A stretch of DNA of 64,000 nt from the NCBI GenBank assembly GCA_003165335.1, contig PLTD01000127.1:1-64000 (forward strand), read 5' to 3'. Shown here in pieces: positions 7,556-16,641 of the stretch. Position 1 is the first letter of the stretch, and each line of letters begins with the position of its first letter. This DNA comes from Rhodospirillales bacterium (GTDB taxonomy: Bacteria; Pseudomonadota; Alphaproteobacteria; BOG-932; Roseiterribacteraceae). The notes beneath the pieces were generated by a model. It had not been told where the DNA came from. It was given only the letters and a program-made list of their open reading frames with translations, and did not search any database. Position numbers and translations under genes: made by a program.

Positions 7556-9124
7556 TTGAAAACTATTCGCCCCTGCTTTGCCTTGGCGGCGTTGTTGTGT
7601 CGTCGGCTGTTTCTAGTGGCAATTGTTGCCATCTCCGGAACGATCTCGGTGCGGGCAGAGGAATCTGCGCAGTCGACCGTGCAGGAGCCCAGTGTTCCCA
7701 ATCTGCCGAAATGGACTCTGATTGCACGGACAGGCAAATCGGTTCCGCTCGGTACGGTGGTCCTCGGCGACGCCCCTTCGTTGAGGCGGGCGCCAACGGA
7801 AAACGCGGTCAGATTGGATGAATACGGCTATGCTGAAGATGAGTATTTCATCTCCGGAACGTCGAATCCTAATGCGGCAGGGGATCGCCCCAACGTGGGG
7901 GCAACCAGGCCGAATACGGCCTATACGACCCGCATAGTCGTTCGGCGTCCGGTCGACCCAAGTCGCTTCAGCGGAACTGTGCAACTTGAGCCCGTGGGCG
8001 ATCGAACCGAAGCCGTTACCAGTTGGACGTGGGCTTGGCCCTATTTCGTCTCGAATCATGACATCTGGGTTGGGATCACGGTGTCCAAGGACAGTGTCGA
8101 GACACTGCGGAGCAAGTTCGACCCCACGCGTTATGCGCCCCTCGAGATTTCGGACGAGGGGTTGAGCTGGGATATTCTCTCCCAGGTTGCCTGGCTTGTG
8201 CGCAGCCCCGACGGACCCCTCGGAAAGGAGGGATACCTCGATCAGGCGGCTGTCGTCCCCGGTCTTCTCAGGGTTTACGCTTCCGGCTGGTCATCAGCAG
8301 GGTGCATGCTGGCCGAGTTCCTGGACAAGGGCCGTGACCAACAGGCGCGCCGGCCCGACGGACGGCCTCTGATCGATGGCTATATTGTCGGTACCTGCCC
8401 GGTGAGCGGGCCTGTCGCCATACCGCATGACGCTGCCGTGATCCAGGTCATGAGCGAAAGCGAATATAGTGGCGCCCCGGTTTCGCGGGATGCCGTCATC
8501 GCGGCGCGCCGACCCGACGGCAACAAAGCCGGCGAACATCGCTATCGATGGTACGATGTCGCCGGCGTCGCCGATGCGGGATATCTGGACCAGCCCGCAC
8601 TCTCGCTTGCGGCCTATCAAATAGGTTGGAGTCAGGGCCCAGGGGCCGACTGCGCCAAGCCCATTGGTCGTGTATCGACCATGAACGACACTGCCCGGGC
8701 GCTGTTTCGCAATCTGGATGAGTGGGTCCGGATCGGACGGTATCCGCCGCACGGCGCGGTCTTTCAACTCGATGAAGACCACACGGTAAAGCGCGATCAG
8801 TACGGCAATGTTCTGGGCGGCCTGCGCCCCTACTGGGTCGATGTACCCTCATTTAGGTTAGTCCTCGCCGCCGTCGATACCGCCAGGCAGGATAAGTGGC
8901 CGGAGGCATCGGCGTTTTGCGCGCATATCGGATACGAAGAGGCATTTTCCGGGGATCAATTCTCCAAACTCTACAAGAATCACGACGATTATGTTGAGAA
9001 GGTCACAGATGCGGTAATATTGCTCGTAAACGGCAGATATATGCTGGCCGCAGATGCGGATGCGCTGCTTGCCGCCCTTCGTGGCAACAAGGGGCGGCAA
9101 GCAGTTCTGACGGGGGGAGGATGA
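7556..9124 (+). CDS. Exported alpha/beta hydrolase domain protein (Abhydrolase_10-like)
   Basis: This 522-residue protein has a signal peptide (LFLVAIVAISGTISVRA, cleavage near residue 35). Its layout is that of the large 'alpha/beta hydrolase domain-containing protein' family: YTTRIVVRRPVDPSRFSGTV early on, WDILSQVAWLV, a nucleophile-elbow-like segment VYASGWSSAGCM, and a late His region (VSTMNDTARALFRN, EDHTV). Such proteins are predicted esterases; the substrate is unknown. The start used is TTG at 7556, because no ATG or clear ribosome binding site precedes the signal peptide, so the true start may differ. It is first in a tight run: one base separates it from the next gene, which supports co-transcription with the DUF1592/DUF1552 genes. 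Confidence 0.7.
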   Translation: MKTIRPCFALAALLCRRLFLVAIVAISGTISVRAEESAQSTVQEPSVPNLPKWTLIARTGKSVPLGTVVLGDAPSLRRAPTENAVRLDEYGYAEDEYFISGTSNPNAAGDRPNVGATRPNTAYTTRIVVRRPVDPSRFSGTVQLEPVGDRTEAVTSWTWAWPYFVSNHDIWVGITVSKDSVETLRSKFDPTRYAPLEISDEGLSWDILSQVAWLVRSPDGPLGKEGYLDQAAVVPGLLRVYASGWSSAGCMLAEFLDKGRDQQARRPDGRPLIDGYIVGTCPVSGPVAIPHDAAVIQVMSESEYSGAPVSRDAVIAARRPDGNKAGEHRYRWYDVAGVADAGYLDQPALSLAAYQIGWSQGPGADCAKPIGRVSTMNDTARALFRNLDEWVRIGRYPPHGAVFQLDEDHTVKRDQYGNVLGGLRPYWVDVPSFRLVLAAVDTARQDKWPEASAFCAHIGYEEAFSGDQFSKLYKNHDDYVEKVTDAVILLVNGRYMLAADADALLAALRGNKGRQAVLTGGG

Positions 9125-9125
9125 A

Positions 9126-10376
9126 ATGTTTCGCTTCCAACGGGCGTTGCTGTCGAAACGATCTCGCCTGTATGGCGGGCTTCTGTTCATAGCCCTGGCA
9201 GGCCTGCTGGCGGCGTCGGTTCCGTTGCGCGCGCCCTCGGCCGAACCGGCAACGGCATCTGCCAAGCCGGCCGGCAAAACCAAAGGCTTCGTGTTTTCAT
9301 ATTTTTGGTACGCGATGGCCTATGGCGCCGACGATTGCCCGGATGGTCTTGCGATTTCGCTGGCCGGCGGGGTCGATCGGCCTCCACCCTATAACGCGGG
9401 GCGGAAGGCGGCACTGCAGGGGCGGGGTGGCATCCGCCCGGACGGCATCGACGACCAGTGCACCAACCCGGCGGCGTTCGAAGATCCGCCCATGCGCACC
9501 GGCAATGGTCATTCCGCATATGGTATGAATCTCGACGGCGCCGATGGGATGGGAACTCCCGCGCCGAACACCTGCGCGCATGAGAAATACACCGGGATGA
9601 AGGGCGAGCATGGGGTCGACAACCAGCTGTACCGCATACTCGGCTGTATCAACGCTTACCGGCCGGAATCCACCTTCCAAGGCAATGTCATCCGCGATTT
9701 CGTGGTCAGCGCCCGGCAGGATGGTCAGGTGACAACGGTCCTGGAAATCACAGGAATCGACGACGAGCAAAACGATCCTGATGTCGAAGTCGGCATCTAT
9801 TCCAGCCCGAACCCCACACTGTATGACGCCGACCGGAAGGGCGTGCCCTATTCAAGCCTGACGACGACGACCAACCCTCGCTGGCGCAACGTCACCCACG
9901 GCAAGATCGTGAACGGCGTGCTGACCACCGACCCGATCGACATTCGCTTGGACCATTATCCGGGCGAAGGCCTCAAGAATCATGCCGACATGTTCATCCG
10001 GGGTGCACGCATCCGCCTTGAGCTTCAGCCGGACGGCGGCGCCAATGGGATGCTGGCCGGCTACAGCGACGTCGAGACCGTCTATCATGCCGAATTCGGC
10101 ATGGCCTATTCCGTACTGCCCAAATCCTTCGGCTGGACGTGTCCGGCAGCTTACACCGCTCTGCACAAGCTGGCGGACGGCTACCCAGATCCGAAAACCG
10201 GGCAATGCACGGCCATCTCGACGGCATATCGCATCGAAGCGGTTCCGGCCTTCCTGATTCATCCGCAAAAGTCGCAAACCCCGGATGCGAAACTTTCGAA
10301 TGTCGGGCAACCGGCAATGCCGGTGCAGTTGGCCGAGGGGCCGGCGGCCGGTTGGCTGAGGAAGCTGGGGTGGTAA
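9126..10376 (+). CDS. Exported protein of unknown function linked to DUF1592/DUF1552 genes
   Basis: The 416-residue protein has an N-terminal signal or anchor (LYGGLLFIALAGLLAAS) after a basic start. The mature part contains FSYFWYAMAYGADDCPDG, a Gly/Asp-rich segment (MRTGNGHSAYGMNLDGADG) and several spaced cysteines (DDCPDG, DDQCTN, NTCAHE, LGCINA, WTCPAA, GQCTAI), compatible with disulfides in the periplasm. The segment ITGIDDEQNDPDVEVGIYSS suggests a beta-sandwich. No catalytic motif or CxxCH haem site is present. GGGGGGAGG precedes the ATG. The stop overlaps the next start by seven bases, so it is very probably produced with the DUF1592 lipoprotein. I recall similar unnamed proteins beside DUF1592/DUF1552 genes in other proteobacteria, but cannot name the family. 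Confidence 0.7.
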   Translation: MFRFQRALLSKRSRLYGGLLFIALAGLLAASVPLRAPSAEPATASAKPAGKTKGFVFSYFWYAMAYGADDCPDGLAISLAGGVDRPPPYNAGRKAALQGRGGIRPDGIDDQCTNPAAFEDPPMRTGNGHSAYGMNLDGADGMGTPAPNTCAHEKYTGMKGEHGVDNQLYRILGCINAYRPESTFQGNVIRDFVVSARQDGQVTTVLEITGIDDEQNDPDVEVGIYSSPNPTLYDADRKGVPYSSLTTTTNPRWRNVTHGKIVNGVLTTDPIDIRLDHYPGEGLKNHADMFIRGARIRLELQPDGGANGMLAGYSDVETVYHAEFGMAYSVLPKSFGWTCPAAYTALHKLADGYPDPKTGQCTAISTAYRIEAVPAFLIHPQKSQTPDAKLSNVGQPAMPVQLAEGPAAGWLRKLGW

Positions 10377-12061
10377 AACCCGGCCTCCGCGCATTCGGCC
10401 TGAGCGCCGCGATCGGCCTGATCGCGGTACTGGGGCTCGCGAGTTGCAGCCCGAAAGTCGATGCGCCGGCGACACAGGGCGGTCCGCTCGCCATGCGTCG
10501 GCTGACCGAAGCGCAATATCGCCAGACAATCGCCGATATTTTCGGTGTCGACATCAAAGTCGCCGGGCGTTTCGAACCGGACCTACGCAAGAGCGGGTTG
10601 TTGGCCGTCGGCGCCTCCGATGTTTCGGTGACCCGGGCCGGATTCGAAGATTACGATCTACTGGCGCACAGCATCGCCGCCCAGGTTGTCGATGAAAAAC
10701 ACCGGCAAACTCTCGTGCCCTGCGTGCCGGCATCAGCCAAAGCGCCGGACGCTGCCTGCGCCACCCGGTTTTTTCAAAAAGTCGGACGGCTGGTGCTGCG
10801 AAGGCCGCTGGACGCGCAAAAGGTGATGGCGATGGTCGAAATCGCCGATGCCGAGACCAAGACGTCTGGCAATTTCTATTCAGGTCTAGAATTTGTGCTG
10901 GCGGGTCTGCTCGAGGCGCCCGAGTTCCTGTTCCGCGTCGATGTGGCTGCGCCTGACACCGGTCATCCGGATAGTGTGAGGCTGGACGGCTTCTCGAAAG
11001 CCACCCGGCTGAGCTTCCTGCTTTGGGACACGACGCCCGACGACGCGTTGCTGGCGGCTGCGGAGAACGGAGAGCTGGACAACAGGGACGGGCTGACGCG
11101 GCAGGTCGATCGGATGCTGGGATCGCCGCGCCTCGACGCCGGGGTCCGGGCCTTCTTCTCCGACATGCTCGGTTTTGACGAGCTGCAGATGGTCGAGAAG
11201 GACCGGCTTCTTTACCCGAGATTCTCCAGGACGCTGGTCGCGGATGCCGAAGAACAGACTTTGCGGACGATCGCCGACCAGCTGATCGTCCAGCACGCCG
11301 ATTATCGCGACCTGTTCACGACCCGCCAAACCTTCATGACACGGACACTTGGGCTGGTCTATCGCGTGCCGGTCAGGGCTGAGCGCGGGTGGGAGCCGTT
11401 TGAGTTTCCAAAGGACGATCCGCGTGCGGGAATCCTGACGCACATCAGCTTTCTTGCGCTTCACGGTCCATCGGGCCGCAGTTCGCCGACATTGCGCGGT
11501 AAGGCGGTGCGTGAATTGCTGATGTGCCAGCATGTACCCGCCCCCCCGGGTAACGTGAGTTTCGCGTTGGTCGAGGACACGAAGAATGCTCAGTTGAAAA
11601 CGGTGCGGGACAGGTTGACGGCACACAGGGTCAATCCGGGCTGTGCCGGTTGTCACCGGATCATGGATCCGCTGGGCCTAGGTCTGGAGAATTTCGACGG
11701 GTTGGGACAATACCGCGCCGATGAGAACGGCACCCCAATCGACGCCAGCGGGGAGTTGGACGGGGCGCATTTCCAGAGTGCGGAAAGCTTGGGAAGGGCG
11801 ATGCACGACAATCCCGCGGTCGTGTCCTGCCTGGTCAATAGTGTCTACCGTTATGCAGCGGGCCGTCTGCCTCAGCCGGGCGAAAAGGAATTCCTCGCGT
11901 GGCTGCAACAGAATTTCGCCCAGGGCGGCTATCAGCTGCCGGACCTGCTCCGGCGCATCGCACTCAGCGACGCCTTCTACGCCATCTCGCCATCGATCGG
12001 CTCCAAATCGCCGAGGACGGCATCTGGCGCCTCCGATCCTCAAAGGGAGAGCAAATCATGA
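10370..12061 (+). CDS. DUF1592-type lipoprotein (DUF1587/1595/1592/1588/1585) with one CxxCH motif
   Basis: The GTG at 10370 overlaps the upstream stop by seven bases. The 563-residue product starts with a lipoprotein signal ending in the lipobox LASC (Cys26), so it should be membrane-anchored in the periplasm. The domain order is that of planctomycete-type cytochrome-like proteins: DUF1587 (RRLTEAQYRQTIADIFG, about 43-115), DUF1595 (LVLRRPLDAQKV, about 135-185), DUF1592 (TRLSFLLWDTTPDD, about 200-330), DUF1588 (HISFLALHGPSGRSSPTLRG, about 360-450) and DUF1585 at the end. A CAGCH at residues 425-429 followed by MDPLGLGLENFD is a c-type haem-like site, standard for DUF1588. The role is unknown; a redox function at the membrane is inferred. 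It is coupled to the DUF1552 gene by an ATGA overlap. Confidence 0.9.
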   Translation: MVKPGLRAFGLSAAIGLIAVLGLASCSPKVDAPATQGGPLAMRRLTEAQYRQTIADIFGVDIKVAGRFEPDLRKSGLLAVGASDVSVTRAGFEDYDLLAHSIAAQVVDEKHRQTLVPCVPASAKAPDAACATRFFQKVGRLVLRRPLDAQKVMAMVEIADAETKTSGNFYSGLEFVLAGLLEAPEFLFRVDVAAPDTGHPDSVRLDGFSKATRLSFLLWDTTPDDALLAAAENGELDNRDGLTRQVDRMLGSPRLDAGVRAFFSDMLGFDELQMVEKDRLLYPRFSRTLVADAEEQTLRTIADQLIVQHADYRDLFTTRQTFMTRTLGLVYRVPVRAERGWEPFEFPKDDPRAGILTHISFLALHGPSGRSSPTLRGKAVRELLMCQHVPAPPGNVSFALVEDTKNAQLKTVRDRLTAHRVNPGCAGCHRIMDPLGLGLENFDGLGQYRADENGTPIDASGELDGAHFQSAESLGRAMHDNPAVVSCLVNSVYRYAAGRLPQPGEKEFLAWLQQNFAQGGYQLPDLLRRIALSDAFYAISPSIGSKSPRTASGASDPQRESKS

Positions 12062-13398
12062 GCATGAGACCGAGCCGCAGAGGTGTGCTGCGCGGAATGC
12101 TGGGCGGCTCCGCCGTCACGGTCGCGCTGCCGTTTCTCGATTGCTTCCTGAACACCAACGGGACAGCGCTTGCCTCCGGCGGAGGCTTGCCGATCCGGTT
12201 CGGCACCTGGTTCTGGGGCTGCGGAATGAACCCGCAGCGCTGGGTGCCTACGAAAATGGGCCGCGATTACGACCTGCCGGCTGAACTCAAATATATCGAG
12301 CCGTTCAAGAATCAGATCAATGTGTTGAGCGGGTTCGACGTTAAACTCGACGGCAAGACCAACGCGCCGCACGTCACCGGAAATTTCGCGCTGCTGACGG
12401 GAACGACGCCGGCGTCGTTGGATAAACACGATGTGCCGACGGTCGATACGCTGATCGCCGACGTCGTCGGCCGCGATACGCGCTTCCGTTCGCTGGAAGT
12501 GACGGCGACCGGAAATCCGAAAGATACCTATAGCCGGCGCAATTCCAACAGCATCAACCCCGCAGAAGGGTCGCCGGTCGCATTCTACACGCGGATATTC
12601 GGGCCTGAATTCCAAGACCCGAACGCCACCGATTTTCGACCCGACCCGCGCGTGATGACCCGGCTGAGCGTATTGTCGCTGGTCAAGGACGATCGCGACC
12701 GGCTGGCGAAGCAGTTGGGTAGCAGTGACAAGGCGCGGCTCGACGAATATTTCACGTCCCTGCGTCAGGTCGAACAGCAGCTGCAGATGCAGCTGCAGAA
12801 ACCGCCGCCGGCGGAGGCCTGCAGGAAGCCGGAAATGCCGGCTGACATGGTTCCGGCCGGCTATCAGGTCGATCAGGTGATCACCAACCACAAGGTGATG
12901 TCAGAATTGCTGGCGATGGCGCTCGCCTGCAACCAGACCAAGGTCTTTAATATGGCCTTTTCCGACGCTCTTTCCGCTTTGCATAAATCGGGCACCACCG
13001 CCTACCACCATGGACTGACCCATACCGAATTGGCCGACCCCAAGCTGGGCTACCAGGTCGAGGCGGCTTGGTTCGTCGAGCGATCGATGGAGGCATGGGG
13101 CACATTCGTCGCAACGATGGCCGCCGTCCGCGAAGGTGAAGGGACCTTGCTGGACAACATGCTGGTCTTCGCCCATTCCGACAGTTCGGTCGCGCGCATG
13201 CATTCGATCCTCGGCGTACCGATGATGACCGCCGGCAAGGCAGGCGGGCGGATCAAGACCGGGCTGCATATCGATGGTGGCGGCGACCCGATCACACGCG
13301 TCGGGCTGACTCTTCAGCAGATCATGGGAGTCCCGGTCGAGCGCTGGGGCACGAACTCGATGGAGACGTCGGTGCCGGTCAGCGACATACTGGCATAG
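12058..13398 (+). CDS. Tat-exported DUF1552 protein
   Basis: The 446-residue protein starts at the ATG at 12058, 10-15 bases after AAAGGGAGA, overlapping the previous stop. The N-terminus RPSRRGVLRGMLGGSAVTVA is a twin-arginine signal, so it is exported folded. The body shows the DUF1552 pattern: FGTWFWGCGMNPQRWVP, INVLSGFD, HVTGNFALLTG, TVDTLIADVVG, LEVTATGNP, YHHGLTHTE and a C-terminal HSILGVPMMTAGKAGGRIKTG. DUF1552 is related to the sulfatase/alkaline-phosphatase-like DUF1501 group and is almost always encoded beside DUF1592-type genes. Its reaction is unknown. Tat export hints at a cofactor or metal inserted in the cytoplasm. Overlapping genes suggest the pair acts together. Confidence 0.9.
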   Translation: MSMRPSRRGVLRGMLGGSAVTVALPFLDCFLNTNGTALASGGGLPIRFGTWFWGCGMNPQRWVPTKMGRDYDLPAELKYIEPFKNQINVLSGFDVKLDGKTNAPHVTGNFALLTGTTPASLDKHDVPTVDTLIADVVGRDTRFRSLEVTATGNPKDTYSRRNSNSINPAEGSPVAFYTRIFGPEFQDPNATDFRPDPRVMTRLSVLSLVKDDRDRLAKQLGSSDKARLDEYFTSLRQVEQQLQMQLQKPPPAEACRKPEMPADMVPAGYQVDQVITNHKVMSELLAMALACNQTKVFNMAFSDALSALHKSGTTAYHHGLTHTELADPKLGYQVEAAWFVERSMEAWGTFVATMAAVREGEGTLLDNMLVFAHSDSSVARMHSILGVPMMTAGKAGGRIKTGLHIDGGGDPITRVGLTLQQIMGVPVERWGTNSMETSVPVSDILA

Positions 13399-13421
13399 GC
13401 GGTATTGGAGATAGCGCGGAT

Positions 13422-14222
13422 ATGAGCCGCCGTCGGTTTCTCCTGCGCGTTCTGCGCGTTTCGGGTGGCCTGATGGCTGTCATGGGACCGGCGCGGTTTG
13501 CCCGTGCGGCGGGCGGCGCAGCCGATAACGACGGCCGCGTCGCGACGGAATCGCTGCTGGTTGTCGGCGTGCAGGGGCTCGGGGGATACCTCGCAAAGCC
13601 GAAATCGGCGGGCAGGTATCCCGGGATTGTCATCATCCACGACAATCGCGGATTGGATGAGCACATTCAGAAATTTGCGCGCCGTCTTGCGGCGGAAGGG
13701 TATTTGGCGCTCGCGGTCGATTTTGGCGCCTACGCCGCCGCCACCACCGACGGCAGGACCGTGTCTGAGGCGATTGAGGCGCTGAAGCGGAGCGAGATTG
13801 TGGCGGGTTGCCGGGCGGCTGTCGCTGTGTTGGCGGCGCGGCCGGATTGCACGAAGAAGATCGGCGGCGCCGGGTTCGGCTGGGGCGGCCTCGCGCTCGG
13901 CTATCTCAGCCTGGCCGAGCCGACGCTCAGCGCCACCGTCACCTATTACGGGCGCCAGCCGCTCTACTTTCTGGTCGACGAATATAAGCTGATCAATGCC
14001 AAGATGATGTTCCACTACGCGTCGCGCGACACCAAGATCAACGAGGGCATCGTACCGTTCGGGATCGATCTGCGGGACGCGGGACGGAGCTTCGAGGTCT
14101 ATAGCTATCCGACCGTAAAACACGGCTTCGACGATGACACCGACAGTGACGCTTATGACAGGGCGGCGGCGGCCATCGCCTGGGGTAGGACGATTGAATT
14201 CTTCAAGAAGCAACTCGCTTGA
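13422..14222 (+). CDS. Exported dienelactone hydrolase-like protein lacking the usual nucleophile
   Basis: The 266-residue protein has a Tat-like N-terminus (MSRRRFLLRVLRVSGGLMAV) followed by an alanine-rich cleavage region. The fold pattern is dienelactone hydrolase: YPGIVIIHDNRGLDEHI, AAEGYLALAVDF, and a late VKHGFDDDTD with the catalytic His. In the nucleophile elbow, relatives read GFCWGG or GFCFGG; here it is GFGWGG, so the catalytic Cys is replaced by Gly. The protein may be inactive as a hydrolase or use different chemistry. It follows the DUF1552 gene by 23 bases on the same strand and probably belongs to the operon. Confidence 0.75.
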   Translation: MSRRRFLLRVLRVSGGLMAVMGPARFARAAGGAADNDGRVATESLLVVGVQGLGGYLAKPKSAGRYPGIVIIHDNRGLDEHIQKFARRLAAEGYLALAVDFGAYAAATTDGRTVSEAIEALKRSEIVAGCRAAVAVLAARPDCTKKIGGAGFGWGGLALGYLSLAEPTLSATVTYYGRQPLYFLVDEYKLINAKMMFHYASRDTKINEGIVPFGIDLRDAGRSFEVYSYPTVKHGFDDDTDSDAYDRAAAAIAWGRTIEFFKKQLA

Positions 14223-14262
14223 TGATGCGGAACAACACCGACTTTATCGGGAGGACGGCGGC

Positions 14263-15009
14263 ATGCGTGTGACCGCGGTTTTAAGCACCGTCTGGATTCT
14301 CATGACGGTCGCGAGCGGCAATAGCTACGGGCAGGGGGGCCAGGCCGCATTGCCCGCCGAAGCGACCGTGCAAAAATCCGCCACGGGACCGGTCTTTGCA
14401 GATGCGAAGGGATTAACGCTCTATACGTTCGATCGCGATGCGGCCGGCAAGTCGGCCTGCTCGGCTGTCTGCGCCCGCAATTGGCTACCCTTGCGCGTAC
14501 CCGATCTTGCCAACGACGCTGTCGGTGATTGGGCGACCGTACATCGCGACGATGGAAGCCGGCAATGGGCCTACCAAGGCAAACCGGTTTACACCTTTGC
14601 CGGCGATACCAAGGCGGGAGAGGTGACGGGGAACGGGACCGACGGCACTTGGCACACCGCCATGGTGCCGATGCCGCCCGTTCCGGCGACCCCCGGGGGG
14701 GTGAGCGCCCGAACTGTCGATATTGGGCGGGTGCTGGGCGATGCGAACGGTCTCACGCTCTATACCTATGACCGCGATACCGAACCGGGCAGGTCCGCTT
14801 GCGTCGATTCCTGCGCGGAAGCGTGGCCGCCGCTAATCGCCGACGGGGGTGCGGCATCCGCGCCCGATTGGACAATGATCGTCCGCGCCGACGGCTCGAA
14901 ACAATGGGCCTTTAAAGGCAAGCCGCTCTACAGATTCTCAGGCGACGAGAAGCCGGGTGAAACCGCCGGCGACGGCATCGGCACTATCTGGCACGCGCTG
15001 AAGATATGA
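14263..15009 (+). CDS. Secreted COG4315-type repeat protein (two copies)
   Basis: The 248-residue protein has a signal peptide (VTAVLSTVWILMTVASGNSYGQ) and two copies of a roughly 100-residue unit. The unit is that of the 'lipoprotein with Yx(FWY)xxD motif' family: LTLYTFDRD and LTLYTYDRD, each followed by a pair of cysteines (SACSAVCARNW, SACVDSCAEAW), WAYQGKPVYTF or WAFKGKPLYRF, and a final G-T-WH. The paired cysteines probably form a disulfide. The molecular function of the family is unknown; members often sit beside periplasmic redox or copper genes. It has no lipobox Cys. The ATG at 14263 is preceded by GGGAGGA. It is 40 bases after the DLH-like gene, so probably the same transcript. Confidence 0.8.
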   Translation: MRVTAVLSTVWILMTVASGNSYGQGGQAALPAEATVQKSATGPVFADAKGLTLYTFDRDAAGKSACSAVCARNWLPLRVPDLANDAVGDWATVHRDDGSRQWAYQGKPVYTFAGDTKAGEVTGNGTDGTWHTAMVPMPPVPATPGGVSARTVDIGRVLGDANGLTLYTYDRDTEPGRSACVDSCAEAWPPLIADGGAASAPDWTMIVRADGSKQWAFKGKPLYRFSGDEKPGETAGDGIGTIWHALKI

Positions 15010-15100
15010 CGACGCTGAATTGCTGCCGGGACGCCGCAGGTGCGCCCGCGATATTCGTCTCGTTTCAACCAGACGCAGTTCAATTTTATAGGAGGCTATC

Positions 15101-15613
15101 GTGAACTTTGTGGATCGGACTTGCCTAGCCGCACTGTCGATAGTCTTCGCCACGTGGAGCGTAGGTATCAGCGCCGCGGCTGACGAACAAGCGACGACCA
15201 AGCCTAATCTGCCGGCAAGCTTCGGGCTCATATTCGCGTCCGAACAGGTGCGGGACCTCGACCGTTCGCTGGCCTTCTATACGCAGGTTTTCGGGATGCG
15301 CGTGCTGAACGCATATAGCAGCAACGATTTTGAGGAGAGGCAACTCGTCTTTCCCGACACCGCCGTTGCCGGTGGTATCAATATTGTCCAGCGCGGTACC
15401 AAAACCGAACCCTTCCAGGGCGACAGGCCTGTCCACCTCGTCATACGGGTTCATGACATTCACGCGACTTGCGATCGCGTTGGGGCGGCAGGCGGAAAGG
15501 TTACGCGCGCTCCGGCCGATGCGGCGAATTCTGGGGTCTGGGTGGCGATGTTGGATGATCCCGATGGCCACCGGCTGGAGGTCGTTCAATACGAACAACG
15601 ACCGCATCACTAG
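15101..15613 (+). CDS. Exported VOC/glyoxalase-family protein
   Basis: The 170-residue protein starts at the GTG at 15101, five bases after AGGAGG. It opens with a signal peptide (CLAALSIVFATWSVGISAAA). The mature part is one vicinal-oxygen-chelate domain: FGLIFASEQVRDLDRSLAFYTQVFGMRV, NIVQRGTK, HLVIRVHDI, and the C-terminal strand VWVAMLDDPDGHRLEVVQYE with the metal-ligand Glu. VOC domains bind a divalent metal and act in glyoxalases, dioxygenases and resistance proteins; the substrate here is unknown. An exported VOC protein is uncommon and fits the exported nature of the genes before it. It is the last gene before the convergent AbiE module, 91 bases after the COG4315 gene. Confidence 0.8.
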   Translation: MNFVDRTCLAALSIVFATWSVGISAAADEQATTKPNLPASFGLIFASEQVRDLDRSLAFYTQVFGMRVLNAYSSNDFEERQLVFPDTAVAGGINIVQRGTKTEPFQGDRPVHLVIRVHDIHATCDRVGAAGGKVTRAPADAANSGVWVAMLDDPDGHRLEVVQYEQRPHH

Positions 15614-15727
15614 AGCTTGAAATACGCCGTTCAGATCAAACGATCGAGTGCGGTCAGATTGGGGAAGAGGCCGATAAATCGAACGTCCGCTTTTGGCGCA
15701 AAGCGGAAGCTGCAATTCCTCGTGGCT

Positions 15728-16641
15728 TTATTTCAAAACCCGGTCAAGATCTTTGACCACGGACTGGTATTTTGCGGGTTGTTCTGCGCGCAGCCGCTCC
15801 AAGTTGATCAGCTTCCATCGAACTGCCGGAAGATCGGCGATATTGTCCAAGCCAAGTGCTGACCAATCCGGCTGCAACTCATGAAACGACATGAGGAAGG
15901 CGCGTACGCGATCGTCGGCTAGCCGGTGCTGGATTTCGGCAACCAACTGCCGCCGCGCCTCCAGGAGATCGTCGAGGGAAGCCGGTTCGATGGTCATTCC
16001 AACGAACTCTTGTTCGAAGGTTTGGGCAATATCCTTGAACGCAGGTCTGAGCACTTCGTGCGCCGGCCGTCCATGACTGATGATATAAACGAGGAATGCC
16101 CGGAACAGCGCCGCATCTATCCCCTCGTTCGCAAAAAGGTAACGCACGTCGAAAAGGTCCCGCGGATGCTGCCGATCGAGCGCCGCGACGAGCTTGCCGG
16201 CATAGAGGTCAGCAAATGAGACGAGTTGCGTTTCAGCAAAGCCGAACGTGTCTTCGACCGTTGCGCTGACACTGCGGATCTCCGGAGGGAAAACGACGCC
16301 ACGCAAAACGGGTGTTACTTCGATCTTGATCTGCGTGAATCCTTGGCGAACGACGATTCTGGTGCCGTCGTGGCTAGCGTTCAGATTGACCTGGATTCGA
16401 CGTGGCCCCCGGCGATGGCTGCACCAATGCGTGCGAGCCCCGCCCTGATCGCAGCGAGGGACATTTCTCGGTCTGCCACTGGAAGATAAACCAGGTCGAT
16501 ATCGACGGAGAGGCGAGGAAGGTCGCGGATGAATAGATTGATCGCGGTCCCGCCCTTAAGTGCAAAGCAGGTCTCGGCCGCGACGTAGGGAAGGACCCGG
16601 ACAAGCAACGCGACCTGCGCGCGAAACTTATTAGCCGGCAT
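15728..16641 (-). pseudogene. AbiEii-type nucleotidyltransferase toxin, frameshifted
   Basis: The gene starts at the ATG at 16641, inside the end of the AbiEi gene (11-base overlap), as is typical for AbiE. The first 86 codons hold the nucleotidyltransferase core: ETCFALKGGTAINLFIRD and RLSVDIDLVYLP with the Asp pair. The frame then stops at about 16396. One frame over the protein continues without a break as VNLNASHDGTRIVV, then IEVTPVLRGVVFPP, VSFADLYAGKLVAALDRQ, HPRDLFDVRYL and a helical tail to 15728. A single missing G near 16396-16402 explains both parts. AbiEii transfers nucleotides to tRNA in studied systems and is held in check by AbiEi. As sequenced the toxin is inactive. Confidence 0.8.
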
